A DNA stretch of 64,000 nt from Ga0077530 sp046293075 (lineage in GTDB: Bacteria > Pseudomonadota > Alphaproteobacteria > Rhizobiales > Hyphomicrobiaceae). The stretch is from assembly GCA_046293075.1 (NCBI GenBank), contig JBKBPL010000002.1:1-64000 (forward strand), in the 5' to 3' direction. The position numbers were made by a program, and so were the translations under genes. The notes under the pieces were generated by a model. The model had not been told where the DNA came from, made no database searches, and saw nothing but the letters and a program-made list of their open reading frames with translations. How positions within the stretch are numbered: the stretch's first letter is position 1; each line of letters starts with the position of its first letter. Shown here in pieces: positions 17,113-26,812 of this stretch.

Positions 17113-19230
17113 ATGCGGCCAGATCAGCTCGCCCCCTTGTTCGGCTCGGCCCGCGGCCTGACCGGCGTCGGTCCGCGCCTCGAGGCGCTGCTGAAAAAGG
17201 CCGTCCGGTTGCCGCCAGGGGTTGTGGCGCCGCGGGTCGTGGACCTGCTTTGGCATTTGCCGACCGGGGTCATCGACCGGCGCGCGACGCCGACCATTGC
17301 GGCGGCCGTGCCGGGCACGATCGCGACGCTCGAAGTGCGCGTCCTGAAACATCGTCCAGGCCCGCGCGGCACGACCAAGGCGCCCTACAAGGTACTCTGC
17401 GAGGACGATACCGGACAGATCGATCTCGTATTCTTCCATGCGGACCGCGTCTTCATCGAGCGTCAGCTTCCTGTCGGGGCGAAGCGCTTCATCTCCGGGC
17501 GCATCGAGCACTACCACGATCGCGTGCAGATGACGCATCCCGACTACGTCGTCGCGCCGGAAGCGCGCGACGACCTGCCATTGCTAGAGCCCGTCTATCC
17601 GCTGACCGCCGGGCTCTCTGGCAAGGTGCTCGGGAAGGCGCTCCGGCAGGCGATGGAGCGGCTGCCCGAGCTGCCGGAATGGCAGGAGGGTGAATGGCTC
17701 GCCAGAAAGCAATGGCCCTCGCTGCGCGAGGCGCTGATGCGCCTGCATCGGCCGGCGGACGCCGGTGACGTCTCGCCCGGGGGCGCGCCATGGCAGCGGC
17801 TCGCGTATGACGAGCTCCTCGCCGGGCAGATCGCGCTCGGGCTCGTGCGGCAGAGTCTGAAGTCACGCCCCGGGCGGCAGATCATCGGCGATGGTGCGAT
17901 CTGCGCGCGTATTGCGGCGGCACTGCCCTTTGCCCTGACGGTTTCGCAGCAGAAGGCCATCGCGGACATTGCGAGGGACATGTCGGCACCGCACCGGATG
18001 CTGCGGCTCCTGCAGGGCGATGTTGGCTCGGGCAAGACGGTCGTTGCGCTGATGGCCATGGCGATCGCAGTCGAGGCGGGAGCGCAGGCGGCGCTGATGG
18101 CGCCAACAGAGGTCCTCGCGCGCCAGCATTTGGAGACCATCGAGCCGCTGGCGGCGGCCTCGGGCTTGCGCGTCGCTCTGCTCACAGGGCGCGAGAAGGG
18201 CCGGCCGCGGCGCGAGCTGCTGGAGCGGCTTGCGGCTGGCGAGATCGATATTCTGATCGGGACGCACGCGCTGTTCCAGGACGATGTGACCTTTCACGAC
18301 CTCGCCTTTGCCGTGATCGACGAGCAGCATCGCTTCGGCGTGCATCAGCGGCTCGCCCTGCAGGCCAAGGGGCGCGATGGCGGCACGGACGTGCTCGTGA
18401 TGACGGCGACCCCCATCCCTCGAACGCTGCTCATGACCCACTACGGTGATCTTGACGTCTCGCGCCTGACCGAGAAGCCCGCAGGCCGCAAGCCTGTCGA
18501 CACGCGGCTCGCCAACGTGGAGCGCATCGAGGAGATCGTCGACGGCCTGAAGCGCGCCGTGAAGGAGGGCGCGCAGATCTACTGGGTGTGCCCGCTGATC
18601 GAGAGCTCGGAGACATCGGAGCTTGCGGCGGCGGAGGCCCGCGCCGCACATCTCGCGCAGGCACTGGGGGCGGGCAAGGTCGGGCTCCTGCACGGCGCCA
18701 TGTCCAGTGCCGCAAAAGACGAGACCATGGCCGCGTTCTCTGAGGGGCGGCTTTCGGTGCTCGTCGCGACAACAGTGATCGAGGTCGGCGTGAATGTACC
18801 GAACGCCTCGATCATGGTCATTGAGCACGCCGAGCGTTTCGGTCTTGCCCAGCTCCATCAGTTACGCGGACGCGTTGGGCGCGGCGGGCGCCAGTCCTTC
18901 TGCATCCTGCTCTACAAGGGGCCACTTGGCGAGACGGCGCAGGCGCGGCTCGAGATGATGCGCGCGACGGAGGATGGCTTTCTCATCGCCGAGAAGGATC
19001 TGGAATTGCGCGGCGGTGGCGAGGTGCTGGGGGCGCGCCAGAGCGGGGCGCCGGAGTTCCGTGTCGCCGAGGTGCCAGGTTTTCCGGACTTGCTGGCGGC
19101 GGCACGCGATGACGCGACGCTGCTGTTGCAGCGGGACCCCAAGCTGACGAGCGCGCGGGGTGCGGCCATCAGGGTGCTCTTGTATCTCTTCGAGTGCGAC
19201 GAGGCTGTGCGCCTCTTTCACGCCGCGTGA
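17113..19230 (+). CDS. recG: ATP-dependent DNA helicase RecG
   Basis: A 705-residue replication-fork-reversing helicase. The N-terminal wedge domain contains the OB-fold stretch TIATLEVRVLKHR. The motor has Walker A LLQGDVGSGKTVVALMAM, the DEQH box FAVIDEQHRFGV, and motifs V-VI with VGVNVPNASIM and LRGRVGRGG. The C-terminal GEVLGARQSG is also typical. The ATG at 17113 is used; a TTG at 17065 would add residues that do not resemble the family. It is divergent from sdhE-mfd, so two DNA-repair translocases share one control region. Confidence 0.96.
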   Translation: MRPDQLAPLFGSARGLTGVGPRLEALLKKAVRLPPGVVAPRVVDLLWHLPTGVIDRRATPTIAAAVPGTIATLEVRVLKHRPGPRGTTKAPYKVLCEDDTGQIDLVFFHADRVFIERQLPVGAKRFISGRIEHYHDRVQMTHPDYVVAPEARDDLPLLEPVYPLTAGLSGKVLGKALRQAMERLPELPEWQEGEWLARKQWPSLREALMRLHRPADAGDVSPGGAPWQRLAYDELLAGQIALGLVRQSLKSRPGRQIIGDGAICARIAAALPFALTVSQQKAIADIARDMSAPHRMLRLLQGDVGSGKTVVALMAMAIAVEAGAQAALMAPTEVLARQHLETIEPLAAASGLRVALLTGREKGRPRRELLERLAAGEIDILIGTHALFQDDVTFHDLAFAVIDEQHRFGVHQRLALQAKGRDGGTDVLVMTATPIPRTLLMTHYGDLDVSRLTEKPAGRKPVDTRLANVERIEEIVDGLKRAVKEGAQIYWVCPLIESSETSELAAAEARAAHLAQALGAGKVGLLHGAMSSAAKDETMAAFSEGRLSVLVATTVIEVGVNVPNASIMVIEHAERFGLAQLHQLRGRVGRGGRQSFCILLYKGPLGETAQARLEMMRATEDGFLIAEKDLELRGGGEVLGARQSGAPEFRVAEVPGFPDLLAAARDDATLLLQRDPKLTSARGAAIRVLLYLFECDEAVRLFHAA

Positions 19231-19233
19231 GGC

Positions 19234-20697
19234 TCAATCTTTGCGGATGAGGCGCGCAGCATAGAAGCCGTCCATCCCCGACTTGAATGGGGCTTCGAGC
19301 GGCATATGGCAGGGCAGCGTGCGCAGCTCGCCTGCAGGCGTGACCCATTCGGCAATACCGCCGACGTCCGCCGCCGAGATCGCCACGCGCGCGAACTCAG
19401 GGCGCTCTGCTAGAAACCTTTCGATCTGCTGCTCGCCTTCCTCGGGCTCCAGCGAGCAGGTGCAATAGACGAGCGTGCCGCCGGGCGCGACCATGCGGGC
19501 CGCCGCCGCGAGAAAGCGCGCCTGCAACTTGCCGAGCCGCTCGATGTCTGCCTCGGTCTTGAGGTGCAACAGGTCGGGATGGCGACGGATCGTGCCGGTG
19601 GCCGAGCAGGGGGCGTCGAGCAATACGGCGTCGAAGGGCTCGGTGGGCTGCCAGTCGAGGATGTCCGCCTGGATGGTTGCAACCCGATCCGCGAGCGCGA
19701 GGCGCTGCATGTTGGCGTCCAGCCGCTTGAGCCGGACGGCCGAATGATCGACGGCCATCACATGCGCGCCGAGGCTCGCGAGCTGGGCCGTCTTTCCGCC
19801 TGGCGCCGCGCAGAGATCAGCAACCCGCTTGCCGGCGACGCCGCCGAGCAGGCGGGCGGGCAGGCTGGCGGCAGCGTCCTGCACCCACCACGCGCCGTCG
19901 GCAAAGCCGGGCAGTTCCTCGATGGCGCCATGTTCGTCCAGGCGGATGGTTCCGGTCGGGAGCAGCAGGCCCTTGAGGCGTCCGGCCCAAGCGGCAGCTT
20001 CGCCCGGCACCTTGACGGTGAGATCGAGCGCCGCTTCTACGAGGCTCGCTGCCGCAATTCGGCGGGCGGTCTCAGGCCCAAAGGTGCGCGACCATCGCGC
20101 GAGCAGCCACGGGGGCACGTCAATGGTGACGGGATCGAGGGTTGACAGGATCGCTGGCCCTTGTACCGCGACCTTGCGCAGGACGGCATTGGTCAGCTTG
20201 TGAAAGCGCTCGGCCTTCGGATCGCGCTGGGCCTGATCAACGGCCAGATAGATGGCGGCGTGTCCGGGCGTGCCGAGAATGAGGAGCTGCGCGGCGCCAC
20301 TGAGCAGGATCAGCTCGGCCCGGCGCGCCTCACGCGGCAGCGGCCGCTCCAGGAAGCGCCCGATCACGGCCGCGAGCCGTCCGTGATGGCGGAGGACGGT
20401 GGCCGCGAGAAGGCGGGCGAAAGCGCGGTCGCGCGCCGGCAGCTCCCGCTGGCGGGCGCCGGACTGCGTCGCGCTCAGGGCGTCGTCAAGTGTCTTGCCG
20501 CGTCCGAGCACGCCCTCGAGGATATCGACGGCCATGACACGGGCGTCGAGCCCGGCCGCGGATGGCGGGGCGGCCGTCCTGGCCTTTTTCTTGTCGCCGG
20601 GGCCACGCGAGGCCGGTTGATCGGGCCGAATGGCCGTCTGCGCATCGGGGCGGCGATAGCGGCGCTTGGGCGGCGCCTTCCTGCGGTCTCGCTCCAC
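19234..20697 (-). CDS. rsmB: 16S rRNA (cytosine(967)-C(5))-methyltransferase, RsmB family
   Basis: 487 residues. A basic N-terminal extension (first 45 residues) is followed by a NusB-like RNA-binding domain (about 50-185) and a Rossmann methyltransferase domain. The latter has CAAPGGKTAQLA for S-adenosylmethionine, DAPCSATGTIRRHPD (motif IV Pro-Cys) and YCTCSLEPEEG, with the catalytic Cys of motif VI. It methylates a ribosomal RNA cytosine; C967 is assigned by family. It starts 17 bp after the htpX stop, so it is probably transcribed with htpX. Confidence 0.9.
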   Translation of the reverse strand: MERDRRKAPPKRRYRRPDAQTAIRPDQPASRGPGDKKKARTAAPPSAAGLDARVMAVDILEGVLGRGKTLDDALSATQSGARQRELPARDRAFARLLAATVLRHHGRLAAVIGRFLERPLPREARRAELILLSGAAQLLILGTPGHAAIYLAVDQAQRDPKAERFHKLTNAVLRKVAVQGPAILSTLDPVTIDVPPWLLARWSRTFGPETARRIAAASLVEAALDLTVKVPGEAAAWAGRLKGLLLPTGTIRLDEHGAIEELPGFADGAWWVQDAAASLPARLLGGVAGKRVADLCAAPGGKTAQLASLGAHVMAVDHSAVRLKRLDANMQRLALADRVATIQADILDWQPTEPFDAVLLDAPCSATGTIRRHPDLLHLKTEADIERLGKLQARFLAAAARMVAPGGTLVYCTCSLEPEEGEQQIERFLAERPEFARVAISAADVGGIAEWVTPAGELRTLPCHMPLEAPFKSGMDGFYAARLIRKD

Positions 20698-20714
20698 GCC
20701 TCAGCCCCTTCGCC

Positions 20715-21671
20715 TCAGCCCCAGGGGCCGCGGCCGCCGAAGGAGGCGCCACCAGTCCACGGGCCAGCGGCGGTTCGCTCGGCGGGCGAGGGGCCGCTGC
20801 GATAGCTCGTGATGCCCATCTCGCGGGCGAGGGCCTCGAGCTGGGCAATGCGGTTCTCGGTATTGGGATGGGTCGAGAAGAAATTGTCGATGCCGTGCCC
20901 GGAGAGCGGGTTGATGATGAAGATGTGCGCGGTCGCAGGCGCGGCCTCGGCCGAGGGGTTCTCAATGCGCTGGGCAGCGCCAGCGATCTTCTGCAGGGCC
21001 GAGGACAGCCAGAGCGGGTTGCCGCAGATCAGGCCGCCGAGGCGATCGGCCTGGTACTCGCGCGAACGGCTGATCGCCATCTGCACGAGCATGGCGGCCA
21101 AAGGCGCCAGGATGATCGCCGCGAGCATGGCCAGAATACCGGCGCCGCCGCTGTTGCGGTTGCCACCGAAGAGGCTGTGGAACTGCAGCCATTGCGCGAG
21201 CATCGAGATGGCGCCGCCGATGGTCGCCGCGATCGTCATGATCAGCGTGTCCCGGTTCTTTATGTGCGCCAGCTCGTGCGCCATCACGCCCGCCACTTCC
21301 TCACGGCTCAGCGTCTCGAGCAGGCCGGTGGTGGCGGCGACGGCGGCATTCTGGGGATTGCGGCCGGTGGCGAAGGCGTTCGGCTGCGGGTTATGCAACA
21401 CGTAGACGCGCGGCATGGGAAGATCCGCGCGGGCAGCCAGCTCACGCACGAGGTTGTAGTATTCGGGCGCCGAACGCGCGTCGACCTCCTCAGCGTCATG
21501 CATCCGGAGCACCATCTTGTCCGACTGCCAGAGGCTGAAGGCGTTCATTGCGAGCGCGATCAGGAAGGCGATCACCATGCCAGCCTGACCGCCGGCAAGC
21601 CCACCGATGGCCACGAAAATCGCGGTAAGCAGGGCCAGCAGCATCGCGGTCTTGGCGTAGTTGAACATCAT
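20715..21671 (-). CDS. htpX: Membrane zinc metalloprotease HtpX
   Basis: A 318-residue M48 family protease that clears damaged membrane proteins under envelope stress. Two N-terminal membrane segments (about 7-27 and 31-48) precede the zinc site HELAH (132-136), with a third ligand Glu in SREYQADRLGG; two further membrane segments lie between them. The tail is Gly/Ser-rich (GGASFGGRGPWG). AAGGAG six bases before ATG 21671 sets the start and excludes the longer open frame. A weak promoter candidate for this strand lies at 21731-21761 (CTGGCA and an AT-rich CATATA/TATATC). Confidence 0.93.
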   Translation of the reverse strand: MMFNYAKTAMLLALLTAIFVAIGGLAGGQAGMVIAFLIALAMNAFSLWQSDKMVLRMHDAEEVDARSAPEYYNLVRELAARADLPMPRVYVLHNPQPNAFATGRNPQNAAVAATTGLLETLSREEVAGVMAHELAHIKNRDTLIMTIAATIGGAISMLAQWLQFHSLFGGNRNSGGAGILAMLAAIILAPLAAMLVQMAISRSREYQADRLGGLICGNPLWLSSALQKIAGAAQRIENPSAEAAPATAHIFIINPLSGHGIDNFFSTHPNTENRIAQLEALAREMGITSYRSGPSPAERTAAGPWTGGASFGGRGPWG

Positions 21672-21786
21672 CGGGCACTCCTTGAATTCCGACGGCCCAA
21701 CCTCAAATCGGGGTGGCGGAACATGCGGTTGATATATGGTATGTTCGCGCCGAAATGCCAGATGGATCCGACGTTCAGGAGGGGCC

Positions 21787-22008
21787 GTGACCACTGAGAA
21801 TAACCAAGCCGCGACCGGCGAGGCCCCCGACGCCCCCAAGAGGCCCTTGAGCCCCGAGGCCCAGCGCGCGCTGGCCGAGGCCGAGGCGCGCCGCCGGCAG
21901 CGTGATGCCGAGGCACGCGAGCGGCCTGCGGAAAAGGGCGGTCAGCCCGGCCCGGACCCGGTCCGTTACGGTGACTGGGAAAAGGGCGGCATCATCTCCG
22001 ATTTCTGA
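21787..22008 (+). CDS. DUF1674 protein (SDHAF4-like succinate dehydrogenase assembly factor)
   Basis: 73 residues with a charged, probably disordered N-terminus and the diagnostic C-terminal motif GPDPVRYGDWEKGGIISDF. This matches DUF1674, whose eukaryotic members (SDHAF4/Sdh8) bind the flavinated succinate dehydrogenase subunit before assembly. The start is a GTG at 21787 preceded by AGGAGGGG. It is divergent from htpX across 115 bp. A bacterial role in SDH assembly is inferred from the eukaryotic homologues. Confidence 0.87.
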   Translation: MTTENNQAATGEAPDAPKRPLSPEAQRALAEAEARRRQRDAEARERPAEKGGQPGPDPVRYGDWEKGGIISDF

Positions 22009-22103
22009 CGGCGTGCGCCCGGCTGTCAGGGCGCACGGCCCGCATCAGAACGATGAGGACCGTCTATCGGAGCCACCAGCGGACCCGGTTTCCGAGGCGT
22101 CAC

Positions 22104-22874
22104 TTACGCGGGGTCACCGAGGAGCAGGCGCAAGCGGACGGCGGCGAGGTATTCGGCTTTCCGGCTCTCCTGGCGACGCGCGGCCTCGGCATCCACGCCC
22201 CATTGCGCCATCTGACAGTCCTCATCGATGTGCGCGGCCTTCCAGGCCTCCTCGGCTGTGAGGCGGCCGGAAAGCGCTGCCAGCATGAGGATGACCGAGC
22301 CCAGCAGTGTCGTCATCACGTGCGCCGAGGCGAGGCGGAAGGAATGGAGGGGCGCCACCGCGGCCTCGATCGCGGCGCGGGATGCGGCCGTCTGTTCGAC
22401 GGGCATGAGGCCGCTACAGACGGCGAAATCGGCGCCGAGCGCGTCGCGCGCCCAGTTCAGCACCGGATCCCAGGCCATCGCCTGTGCCTGCACAAGACCC
22501 GCCGGCCCAGGGGCGCGATAGCAAAGAAGATCACTCCCGGCATACTTGACGATGTCCGCGCGGACCGCCGCTTCGCGCCCCTCGACCTGATCTCGGACGC
22601 TGTTGGCGAGACGGGTGAGCGGCATGCTCAAGGGGTCGATGTGCTCGGCCTGACCAGCCCATTCTGCGGCAATGGCCTCGGCCAGGGGCGCCGTTGGCAG
22701 GATGAGGACGAGCTTGTTCGGGGTCCTGAGGGGGCGGCCGTCCAATTGCACGGCGTGGCCGCTGCCACGCGCGGCAACCGTCACCTCGCGGTAGAAGCGC
22801 TTGGGCAAGTGCCGCGTCAGCCCGGCCCGCGCCAGCGCGATGGGGTCGGCCTTGCGGGGCGCATCATTGCTCAT
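22104..22874 (-). CDS. ATP12 family F1-ATPase assembly chaperone
   Basis: A 256-residue protein with ATP12 features: KRFYREVTV followed by LDGRPLRTP near the N-terminus, AEWAGQAEHIDPLSMPLTRL, YAGSDLLCYRAPGP and WDPVLNWARD. ATP12 binds the alpha subunit of F1-ATPase before it joins the complex. It is largely confined to alphaproteobacteria and mitochondria. The ATG at 22874 overlaps the stop of the upstream HAD gene (ATGA), so translation is coupled. The 95-bp gap to DUF1674 is convergent. Confidence 0.92.
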   Translation of the reverse strand: MSNDAPRKADPIALARAGLTRHLPKRFYREVTVAARGSGHAVQLDGRPLRTPNKLVLILPTAPLAEAIAAEWAGQAEHIDPLSMPLTRLANSVRDQVEGREAAVRADIVKYAGSDLLCYRAPGPAGLVQAQAMAWDPVLNWARDALGADFAVCSGLMPVEQTAASRAAIEAAVAPLHSFRLASAHVMTTLLGSVILMLAALSGRLTAEEAWKAAHIDEDCQMAQWGVDAEAARRQESRKAEYLAAVRLRLLLGDPA

Positions 22875-23554
22875 GCTGCGGCCTCGCATTGGGCAGCAAA
22901 TTGCCGCTCGATGGCGTCGAGCAACCGAGCGCCCGCGGTGACGATTGCGTGCGCGCCGGCGCGCTCGAGGCGCGCTGCCTCATGGTAGCCCCAGCCGACC
23001 CCGATCGCCCCGACCCCCGCGTTCCTGGCCATCTCCATGTCGTAGGTCGTATCGCCGACCATGAGCGTCTCATGCGCCGCTGCGCCGGTCTCGGCCATTG
23101 CTTGGAGGATCATCGAAGGGTCGGGCTTGGACGGGTGGTCATCGGCCGTCTGGATGGTCACAAAATGCCCCTCCCAGCCCTCCTGGGCAAGCAGCCGGGC
23201 GACGCCGCGCTTGGACTTGCCCGTGGCAATCCCAAGGAGCGTGTCCGGGCGCGACGCGAGTGCCGCCACGGCAGCGGAAATGCCGTCGTACAAGGGTTCC
23301 CGGTGGTCGGGGCGCGCCCGAACGCCGACGAAGCCATTCTTGTACGCATCGATGAGCTCGCGGCGCACGGCCTCGCTCTCGCCGGGTGCGAGGACGGCCA
23401 GAGCCTCAGGGAGCGACAAGCCGACCACGCCGAGCACGTCGGCGCGCGCCGGTGCCGGCAGCCCAAGAGTGCCGAAAGCCTGGGACATGCTTCCAAAAAT
23501 GGCGTGCTGACTGTCGATCAGCGTGCCGTCGCAGTCGAAAATGACGAGCCTCAT
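22871..23554 (-). CDS. HAD-IA family phosphatase (phosphoglycolate-phosphatase-like)
   Basis: A 227-residue haloacid-dehalogenase hydrolase. Motif I is FDCDGTLIDS (nucleophile Asp) just after the start, motif II is a Thr in GIATGKSKRG, motif III a Lys in SKPDPSM, and motif IV MVGDTTYDMEMA. A helical cap (about 20-85) classes it as subfamily IA. The substrate is unknown. Position upstream of, and overlapping, ATP12 is frequent in alphaproteobacteria. The start at 23554 (MRLVIFD) is chosen over 23572 because family members start right at motif I. Confidence 0.88.
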   Translation of the reverse strand: MRLVIFDCDGTLIDSQHAIFGSMSQAFGTLGLPAPARADVLGVVGLSLPEALAVLAPGESEAVRRELIDAYKNGFVGVRARPDHREPLYDGISAAVAALASRPDTLLGIATGKSKRGVARLLAQEGWEGHFVTIQTADDHPSKPDPSMILQAMAETGAAAHETLMVGDTTYDMEMARNAGVGAIGVGWGYHEAARLERAGAHAIVTAGARLLDAIERQFAAQCEAAA

Positions 23555-23641
23555 GGGGCGTGTGTATAACAAGCTTCGGCGGCGCGCGCGAACGGAACGC
23601 AGGGCGCGGGTCGGGGTCCGGGGAGCGACGAGGGAGGCGGC

Positions 23642-25171
23642 ATGAACCTGTCCTACACATTACAGCGCATGGCCGAGTGCCAGCCGCAGCGGCCGGCGGT
23701 GACCGAGGAAGGCCGGACGCTTTCCTATGCCGCCTTGGAGGATCAGACAGCGCGCATTGCTGGGGCCCTCCGCAGCCACCATGGCCTCACTTCCGGTGAC
23801 CGGGTCGGCATCTGGATGGAAAACTGCCTTGAGTACCTCCCGATCATGTTCGGCGCCTGGCGGGCTGGGCTGGCGGTCGTGCCGATCAATGCCAAGCTCC
23901 ATGCCAAGGAACTGCAATGGATCCTCGACAACTCGGGTGCGAAACTGTGCCTCGTGACGCCCGACAAGGCTGCGCATCTCGCGGAGCTGCCGAGCGGGGC
24001 GCGCCTGCCGACGATCATCGAGACAGGCTCCCGGGATCATGCCGCATTGCTTGCCGGGGAGGCCATTCGCGACGCGCCGGTGACCATCGAGGATGAGGCC
24101 TGGCTCTTCTATACGAGCGGCACGACGGGACGGCCCAAGGGCGCAATCCTGACGCATCGCAACCTGCTGTTTGCCGCCCACGCCTACACCGCCGACATCG
24201 ACTACATCGATCACCGCGACACGTGCTTTCATGCCGCACCGCTCTCGCACGGCTCCGGTTGCTGGGCAGTCGCCTTCACGGCGCGCGGCGGGCACAATGT
24301 CATCGTTCCGGGTTCCTTCGAGCCGGAACGCATCCTCAAGGCGGTGCCGAAGTACCCCAACGTCGCCATGTTCGCGGCGCCGACCATGGTCACGCGCCTC
24401 ATGACCCATCCCTTGGCCGGCTCGGCGGACACCCGCAACCTCAAGACGATCAGCTACGGCGGCGCGCCCATGTACGTCGCCGACATCAAGCGTGCCATGG
24501 CTGTCTTCGGGCCGAAGTTCTACCAGCTCTTCGGGCAGGGCGAGGCGCCGATGACCATCTCGGGCCTGCCGAAGTGGATGCACGCCGAGAGCGGTCATCC
24601 ACGATACGACGAGCGGCTCGGCTCGACGGGTATTGCGCGCACGGGCTGCGCGATCAAGGTCGTCGATGAGGCCGGCAGAGAGCTGCCGCGCGGCGAGATC
24701 GGCGAGATCGTCACGCGCAGCGACTGCGTGATGAAGGGCTACTGGGCCAATCCGGAAGCCAATGCGAAGGCGCTGCGCGATGGCTGGCTGTGGACCGGCG
24801 ACCTCGGCACCATGGATGCGGAGGGCTTCCTCACGATCAAGGACCGCTCAAAGGACATGATCATCTCGGGCGGCTCGAACATCTACCCGCGCGAGATCGA
24901 AGAGGTTCTGCTGACGCATCCGGCGGTGCTCGAGGCCGCCGTGGTCTCGCGGCCGCACGCCGATTGGGGCGAGGAGGTGATCGCCTATGTCGTGCTTCGC
25001 CCCGGAGCACAGGCCGAGGCCGCGGACCTTGATCGGCTCTGTCTCGACAATATCGCCCGGTACAAGCGCCCGCGGGGTTACCGCTTCGTCGCGGCCCTGC
25101 CGAAGAACAACTATGGCAAGATCCTCAAGACCGAGCTGCGCGCGCAACTCATCGAGGAGAGCCGCGATTAG
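23642..25171 (+). CDS. Acyl-CoA synthetase (AMP-forming), fatty-acid ligase type
   Basis: A 509-residue ANL-superfamily ligase that activates a carboxylic acid as acyl-AMP and then the CoA thioester. The P-loop-like motif is LFYTSGTTGRPKGAILTHRN, followed by YGGAPM, WTGDLGTMDAEGFLTIKDRS (hinge) and NIYPREIEEVL. The catalytic Lys is in NNYGKILKTEL near the end. Acid specificity cannot be read off. The lnt gene starts only 12 bases after its stop. Confidence 0.9.
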   Translation: MNLSYTLQRMAECQPQRPAVTEEGRTLSYAALEDQTARIAGALRSHHGLTSGDRVGIWMENCLEYLPIMFGAWRAGLAVVPINAKLHAKELQWILDNSGAKLCLVTPDKAAHLAELPSGARLPTIIETGSRDHAALLAGEAIRDAPVTIEDEAWLFYTSGTTGRPKGAILTHRNLLFAAHAYTADIDYIDHRDTCFHAAPLSHGSGCWAVAFTARGGHNVIVPGSFEPERILKAVPKYPNVAMFAAPTMVTRLMTHPLAGSADTRNLKTISYGGAPMYVADIKRAMAVFGPKFYQLFGQGEAPMTISGLPKWMHAESGHPRYDERLGSTGIARTGCAIKVVDEAGRELPRGEIGEIVTRSDCVMKGYWANPEANAKALRDGWLWTGDLGTMDAEGFLTIKDRSKDMIISGGSNIYPREIEEVLLTHPAVLEAAVVSRPHADWGEEVIAYVVLRPGAQAEAADLDRLCLDNIARYKRPRGYRFVAALPKNNYGKILKTELRAQLIEESRD

Positions 25172-25183
25172 GCGCCCGCATTC

Positions 25184-26812
25184 ATGCTGATCGAGCGTTT
25201 TGCTGCCTGGGTGCGCGGGCGCACGGGCTGGCAGCAACCCGCGCTGGCCTCGGTCGGTGGCGTGGTCTCGGTGCTCGCCATGGCGCCGTTCCATGCTTGG
25301 CCGGTGCTTGGTCTGACGTTGCCCGCGCTGATCTGGCAGATCGACGGGGCGCTGGCGCGCGAGCCGGGCGCGCCATGGCGACGCAAGCCCGCTGCGCGCG
25401 CGGCACTCGTCGGCTGGTGGTTCGGCTTTGGCTACTTCTTTGCCGGGCTTTTCTGGATCGGCGAAGCCTTCCTCGTTGAGGCGGAAAAGTTCGCGGCGCT
25501 CATTCCGCTCGCGGTGACGTCGATGCCGGCCGGTCTTGCGCTATTCTGGGCAGGCGCTGCCGCCATTGCCTCCCTCGCGTGGCGGCCAGGGCTCCAGCGC
25601 GTCGTCGCGCTGGCGCTGGCGCTCGGCGCTGCCGAATGGCTGCGCGGGCATGTCTTCACAGGCTTTCCTTGGAACGTGATCGGCTACGCCCTCACCTATC
25701 CCGAGAGCCTCATGCAGGCGGCCGGCCTGATCGGCATCTATGGGCTCAGTGTCGTCGCAGTGCTCGCGTTGGCGGCGCCGCTGGTGGCGTTGGCGGATGG
25801 TGCGCCAGCCCGTGGCGCGGCGCTGGCGCTCGGCTTGGTTGGCGGGCTTGTCGCTTATGGGCATTGGTGGCTCGCCGGGCCCGCGCCGGCTGCAGCGGAT
25901 GGCCCGCGCGTCCGCTTGATCCAGCCAAGCGTGCCGCAGCGGGAGAAGTGGCGGCCTGAGCACCAGCGCCGCATCTTTGAGCTGCACCTCGCGCTCACGA
26001 CGCGCAATGCTGCCGGGGAGGAGGACGGGGCCGCCGGCATCGATCTTGTGATTTGGCCGGAGGCGGCCATGCCGTTTCTGCCTCTCGATGCGCCCGAGGC
26101 CATCGAGCGCATTGGCAAGATCCTGCCGGCCGGCACGCACCTCATCGCCGGAGGCTTGCGCGCCGAACCGCCCGATTCGAGACGGCCTGAGGCCCATCGG
26201 CGCGTCTATAACAGCCTGATCGCCTTCGGTCGTGAAGGCCGCGCGGTGGCGATCTACGACAAGATCCACCTCGTTCCCTTTGGCGAGTACTTGCCGCTCA
26301 ATGCCGTGCTCGACGCCATTGGCCTCGAGCCACTGACCCGACGGCGCGGTGGCTTCACGCCAGGTCCCAACCCGCGCCCGCTGATGACGCTGCCGCGGAT
26401 AGGCGCTTTCGCGCCGCTCATCTGCTATGAGGCCATTTTTCCCCGCGCCATTGTCCAGGGTGGTGAGCGCCCGTCGTTTCTCGTGAACGTCACCAATGAC
26501 GGGTGGTTCGGGAACACGACGGGGCCGCGCCAGCATCTCCATCAGGCGCGGGTGCGCGCCGTCGAGGAAGGGCTGCCGCTGGTGCGCGTGGCCAACAATG
26601 GGATCACAGCGGTCATCGACGGGCGCGGCCATATCCGCCACCGCCTCGACCTCGATGTCGTCGGCGTGATCGACGCGGCGGTGCCCCCGCCCATGCCCCC
26701 GACACTTTACAGCCGCTTCGGCGATCTCTGGTTCGCGCTGATGCTTCTGGTCGGCGTGGCCACCGTTTTTGCCGGGCGGCCATTCCGGGCGCGCACAGGC
26801 AGTATTTCGTGA
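25184..26812 (+). CDS. lnt: Apolipoprotein N-acyltransferase
   Basis: A 542-residue inner-membrane enzyme that adds the third acyl chain to lipoproteins. About six membrane segments fill the first 240 residues, followed by a periplasmic nitrilase domain. The catalytic triad is visible as Glu293 (WPEAAMP), Lys360 (YDKIHLVPFGEYLP) and Cys414 (ICYEAIFP), and NVTNDGWFGNTTGPRQHL is a family signature. A final membrane helix anchors the C-terminus. It probably shares a transcript with the acyl-CoA ligase. Confidence 0.95.
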   Translation: MLIERFAAWVRGRTGWQQPALASVGGVVSVLAMAPFHAWPVLGLTLPALIWQIDGALAREPGAPWRRKPAARAALVGWWFGFGYFFAGLFWIGEAFLVEAEKFAALIPLAVTSMPAGLALFWAGAAAIASLAWRPGLQRVVALALALGAAEWLRGHVFTGFPWNVIGYALTYPESLMQAAGLIGIYGLSVVAVLALAAPLVALADGAPARGAALALGLVGGLVAYGHWWLAGPAPAAADGPRVRLIQPSVPQREKWRPEHQRRIFELHLALTTRNAAGEEDGAAGIDLVIWPEAAMPFLPLDAPEAIERIGKILPAGTHLIAGGLRAEPPDSRRPEAHRRVYNSLIAFGREGRAVAIYDKIHLVPFGEYLPLNAVLDAIGLEPLTRRRGGFTPGPNPRPLMTLPRIGAFAPLICYEAIFPRAIVQGGERPSFLVNVTNDGWFGNTTGPRQHLHQARVRAVEEGLPLVRVANNGITAVIDGRGHIRHRLDLDVVGVIDAAVPPPMPPTLYSRFGDLWFALMLLVGVATVFAGRPFRARTGSIS

